Shown one piece after another: positions 6,961-8,610 of a stretch of 8,610 bases of DNA; within the stretch, counting starts at the first letter, position 1, and each line of letters starts with the position of its first letter. The notes below the pieces were generated by a model that was not told where the DNA came from, ran no database searches, and saw only the letters and a program-made list of their open reading frames with translations. Where the stretch lies: the NCBI GenBank assembly GCA_024641365.1, contig JAHEDF010000145.1:1-8610 (forward strand). Reading direction: 5' to 3'. The stretch comes from Planctomycetota bacterium (lineage in GTDB: Bacteria > Planctomycetota > UBA11346). Made by a program: the position numbers and the translations under genes.

Positions 6961-8268
6961 ATGCGCTTTTTATTACCATGTTTACTTACTGTATTGAGCT
7001 TTGCTTTCATACCGCTGTATGCAGCCACTTTAGAAGAAAAACCAGCTGGGGATGCATTTGCAAAATTTGAACCAGTTAAAGCGCCGGTTTATAATTCATT
7101 GCTGCTTAAAAAAGATGACCGCTTAGCTATTATCGGCGATTCAATTACCGAACAAAAAATGTATTCGCGTTACATTGAAACCTATATCACTGTGTGCTTA
7201 CCAGAATTACAAGTGACCGCGCGACAATATGGGTGGAGCGGTGAAACAGCAGAAGGCTTTAAAAATCGCATGGAGAATGATTGTCTGCGCTTCAAACCCA
7301 CCGTAGCAACATTGTGTTATGGTATGAATGATCATCGCTACAAACCATATGATGAAAAAGTTGCCGCTTGGTATCGTGATAATTATGCAACCGTAGCGAA
7401 AAATTTAAAAGAGGCAGGCGCACGCGTTGTATTAGGCTCGCCCGGCCCCGTCGGGAAAATGCCGCATTGGGTAAAATCTGCATCAGGAACCGTCGAGGAT
7501 TTAAATTTAAATTTATGCGCACTCAGAAATATCGATATTGAGATTGCTCAACAATTAGACATTCGTTTTGCCGACGTGTTTTGGCCGATGTATACCAATT
7601 TTTGGGCCGCCAAAGAACGTTACGGACAAGACTATGAAGTGCCTGGAAAAGATGGTGTCCATCCAGGACCAGCCGGGCAATTATTGATGGCCTACGCATT
7701 TTTAAAAGCACTCGGTTGTCCAGGCGATATTGGCACCATTACCATTGATGCCGCAAATAATTCTGCCACCGCATCACAAGGCCACACCATCCAAAGTGCT
7801 GATGCGAATGGTGTCACCGTGGTTAGTACGCGTTTTCCCTTTTGTGCTGAAGGAGCAGTCGATAAAGATAATTCGATGCGTTCAGGCATGACATTGGTGC
7901 CATTTAATAAGGAATTAAATCGACTTATTGTGAAAGTCACAAATGGCAGTGCCGGTTCCTATACACTTACCTGGGGAACTGAATCGCGCACCTATAGCAA
8001 AGAACAATTAACCGCTGGCATCAATATCGCTGACGATTTTCCCAAGAACCCTTTCAGCGACGCCTTCAAAAAAATCGATGATGCCGTGATGAAAAAACAA
8101 AAATACGAAACCGAACAAATCAAAAAACGCTTCCACAGCAAAGAAGCCAAAGAAAACATGGATAAAATCGTCGAAGAAACCGAAGCGGTCAGAGCGCCAC
8201 TAGCAGAAGCAATTACGGCCGCCTTCGTGCCGGTAACCCATACGATTAGCATCACACCCGTTCAATAA
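6961..8268 (+). CDS. Secreted SGNH/GDSL-family hydrolase
   Basis: SGNH hydrolases are serine esterases or lipases that remove acyl groups from lipids, polysaccharides or other esters. Residues 1-21 form a signal peptide (MRFLLPCLLTVLSFAF, likely cut after LYA), so the enzyme is exported. The catalytic blocks are intact: GDS with nucleophile Ser61 (59-61), oxyanion glycine in GWSGE (91-95), GMND with Asn123 (121-124), and DGVH with Asp231 and His234. The hydrolase domain ends near 255. Residues about 258-350 look like a beta-rich domain (RLIVKVTNGSAGSYTLTWG near 321-339). The last 75 residues are charged and helical, beginning NPFSDAFKKIDDAV and rich in Lys and Glu. I recall this architecture from planctomycete and verrucomicrobial SGNH proteins, where the substrate is unknown; polysaccharide deacetylation is a reasonable guess. 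The stop is TAA. A hairpin lies 24 bases further on. Confidence 0.92.
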   Translation: MRFLLPCLLTVLSFAFIPLYAATLEEKPAGDAFAKFEPVKAPVYNSLLLKKDDRLAIIGDSITEQKMYSRYIETYITVCLPELQVTARQYGWSGETAEGFKNRMENDCLRFKPTVATLCYGMNDHRYKPYDEKVAAWYRDNYATVAKNLKEAGARVVLGSPGPVGKMPHWVKSASGTVEDLNLNLCALRNIDIEIAQQLDIRFADVFWPMYTNFWAAKERYGQDYEVPGKDGVHPGPAGQLLMAYAFLKALGCPGDIGTITIDAANNSATASQGHTIQSADANGVTVVSTRFPFCAEGAVDKDNSMRSGMTLVPFNKELNRLIVKVTNGSAGSYTLTWGTESRTYSKEQLTAGINIADDFPKNPFSDAFKKIDDAVMKKQKYETEQIKKRFHSKEAKENMDKIVEETEAVRAPLAEAITAAFVPVTHTISITPVQ

Positions 8269-8292
8269 TTAGCTGCGAGCTGCTGTTTGTTT

Positions 8293-8314
8293 CGGGGTTC
8301 TACCCCAAACCCCG
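8293..8314 (+). terminator. GC-rich hairpin after SGNH hydrolase, possible terminator
   Basis: CGGGGTT (8293-8299) pairs with AACCCCG (8308-8314). Alternatively GGGGT (8294-8298) pairs with ACCCC (8302-8306) around TCT, so two exclusive folds are possible. It lies 24 bases after the stop. A run of seven T follows only at 8332-8338, too far for a standard terminator. Confidence 0.4.
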
Positions 8315-8332
8315 CGCTCCTTTGTCGTGCCT

Positions 8333-8360
8333 TTTTTTCAGGCGCTTCGCTTTGAAAAAA
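8333..8360. repeat. Inverted repeat TTTTTTCA / TGAAAAAA
   Basis: TTTTTTCA (8333-8340) pairs with TGAAAAAA (8353-8360). Inside it GCG (8342-8344) pairs with CGC (8348-8350) around CTT. With A- and T-runs on its flanks it could serve as a bidirectional terminator. Confidence 0.45.
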
Positions 8361-8397
8361 TAATCGGGCGGTCGCAAGCTCCCATTATGCCCGATTA
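8361..8397. repeat. Inverted repeat TAATCGGGC / GCCCGATTA
   Basis: Perfect 9-bp arms at 8361-8369 and 8389-8397 enclose a 19-base loop. It begins immediately where the preceding inverted repeat ends. The role is unknown. Confidence 0.5.
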
Positions 8398-8441
8398 CCG
8401 GCACTCGGCGGACGGGATTTTCCAATTGGGTAATTTACTGT

Positions 8442-8518
8442 ATGCCGAATGCCGAATGCCGAATGCCAAATGCCGAATGCCGAATGCCGAATGCCGAATG
8501 CCGAATGCCGAATGGCAA
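8442..8518. repeat. Heptamer tandem repeat ATGCCGA, about 11 copies
   Basis: Eleven 7-bp units run head to tail: nine exact ATGCCGA, the fourth ATGCCAA, and a last degenerate ATGGCAA. The last change lets TGCC (8506-8509) pair with GGCA (8514-8517). The unit is not a multiple of three and lies outside genes, so this is an intergenic microsatellite-like array, probably variable in copy number by slippage. Confidence 0.95.
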
Positions 8519-8520
8519 AC

Positions 8521-8533
8521 GGCGCATAGCGCC
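8521..8533. repeat. Hairpin GGCGC-ATA-GCGCC
   Basis: A perfect 5-bp GC stem with an ATA loop, placed two bases after the heptamer array. Confidence 0.45.
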
Positions 8534-8551
8534 CGGACGCCGAGTGGTGGT

Positions 8552-8583
8552 GGGCGGATAAAATCGACGAAGTCGATCCGCCC
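8552..8583. repeat. Bulged 12-bp hairpin
   Basis: GGGCGGAT (8552-8559) pairs with ATCCGCCC (8576-8583), and the inner CGAC (8565-8568) pairs with GTCG (8572-8575) around GAA. A five-base AAAAT bulge (8560-8564) interrupts the left arm. The GC-rich outer stem should be stable in RNA or single-stranded DNA. Confidence 0.55.
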
Positions 8584-8584
8584 A

Positions 8585-8609
8585 AGATTTTCTGCGCAGC
8601 AGAAAATCT
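8585..8609. repeat. Perfect 11-bp hairpin at right edge
   Basis: AGATTTTCTGC (8585-8595) pairs perfectly with GCAGAAAATCT (8599-8609) around GCA. It starts one base after the preceding hairpin ends. It is the longest perfect stem in the window. Confidence 0.6.
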
Positions 8610-8610
8610 A

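Larger units (their letters stand above)
8269..8610. other. Non-coding tail rich in hairpins and tandem repeats
   Basis: No credible gene is seen in these 342 bases. Apart from the heptamer array, the tail is almost a string of inverted repeats, listed individually, and looks more GC-rich than the coding regions. The structure continues to the window edge and may extend beyond it. Confidence 0.7.

Noticed and set aside
6831..7070. Plus-strand 79-codon frame bridging lhr and the hydrolase gene
   Set aside because: It overlaps the end of lhr and the signal peptide of the hydrolase in another frame and has no family resemblance.
7992..8255. Hydrophobic minus-strand 87-codon frame inside the hydrolase gene
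   Set aside because: It is antisense to a clearly coding, Lys/Glu-rich segment, whose complement naturally reads as Phe, Leu and Ser; no ribosome site was noted.
8442..8518. CRISPR array
   Set aside because: Units are 7 bp and directly contiguous with no spacers, and no cas gene is nearby.
8385..8585. Minus-strand 66-codon frame encoding repeated HSAFGIR-like units
   Set aside because: It is produced by translating the heptamer array; it has no ribosome site and no recognisable family, so it is not a gene.
8293..8610. Insertion sequence or miniature transposable element end
   Set aside because: No transposase, no paired terminal inverted repeats and no target duplication can be seen; the inverted repeats differ from one another in sequence.

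Overview
The window holds four recognisable protein genes, one candidate micro-gene and an unusually structured intergenic tail. Two genes on the minus strand fill roughly the first 2.55 kb and two on the plus strand fill 2921-8268, so transcription diverges from the gap at about 2.7-2.9 kb. Base composition is moderate (many TTA, ATT and AAA codons). The combination of a secreted DUF6288-type protein with a PDZ-like domain, a secreted SGNH/GDSL hydrolase with a long basic tail, and a full-length Lhr helicase suggests a bacterium of the Planctomycetota-Verrucomicrobiota-Lentisphaerota group. This is inferred from family distribution and there is no rRNA or marker gene here to settle it.

Layout: (1) 1-1199, minus: 5' part of a secreted DUF6288-like protein whose C-terminus lies beyond the left edge. 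(2) 1200-1636: a 437-bp gap without a gene, carrying a helically phased 10-bp direct repeat and several short palindromes. (3) 1637-2551, minus: a 304-residue protein of unknown function, mostly soluble helical, with a C-terminal two-helix membrane hairpin and an isolated HEFGH motif. (4) 2596-2697, minus: a 33-codon reading frame behind a near-perfect Shine-Dalgarno, just upstream of the unknown gene. (5) 2921-6838, plus: Lhr, an ATP-dependent superfamily 2 helicase with all its motifs, preceded by a possible 8-codon leader. (6) 6961-8268, plus: secreted SGNH/GDSL hydrolase with its catalytic blocks intact. (7) 8269-8610: non-coding tail with about eleven 7-bp tandem repeats and a dense run of short inverted repeats, several with three-base loops.

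No operon links these genes by function. The DUF6288 protein and the SGNH hydrolase are both exported and probably act on envelope or environmental polymers. Lhr works in the cytoplasm on nucleic acid, and none of the nuclease, ligase or phosphoesterase genes that accompany it in some bacteria is present. I see no convincing novel multi-gene system. The most unusual material is the repeat and hairpin-rich tail and the strong ribosome site on the 33-codon frame.
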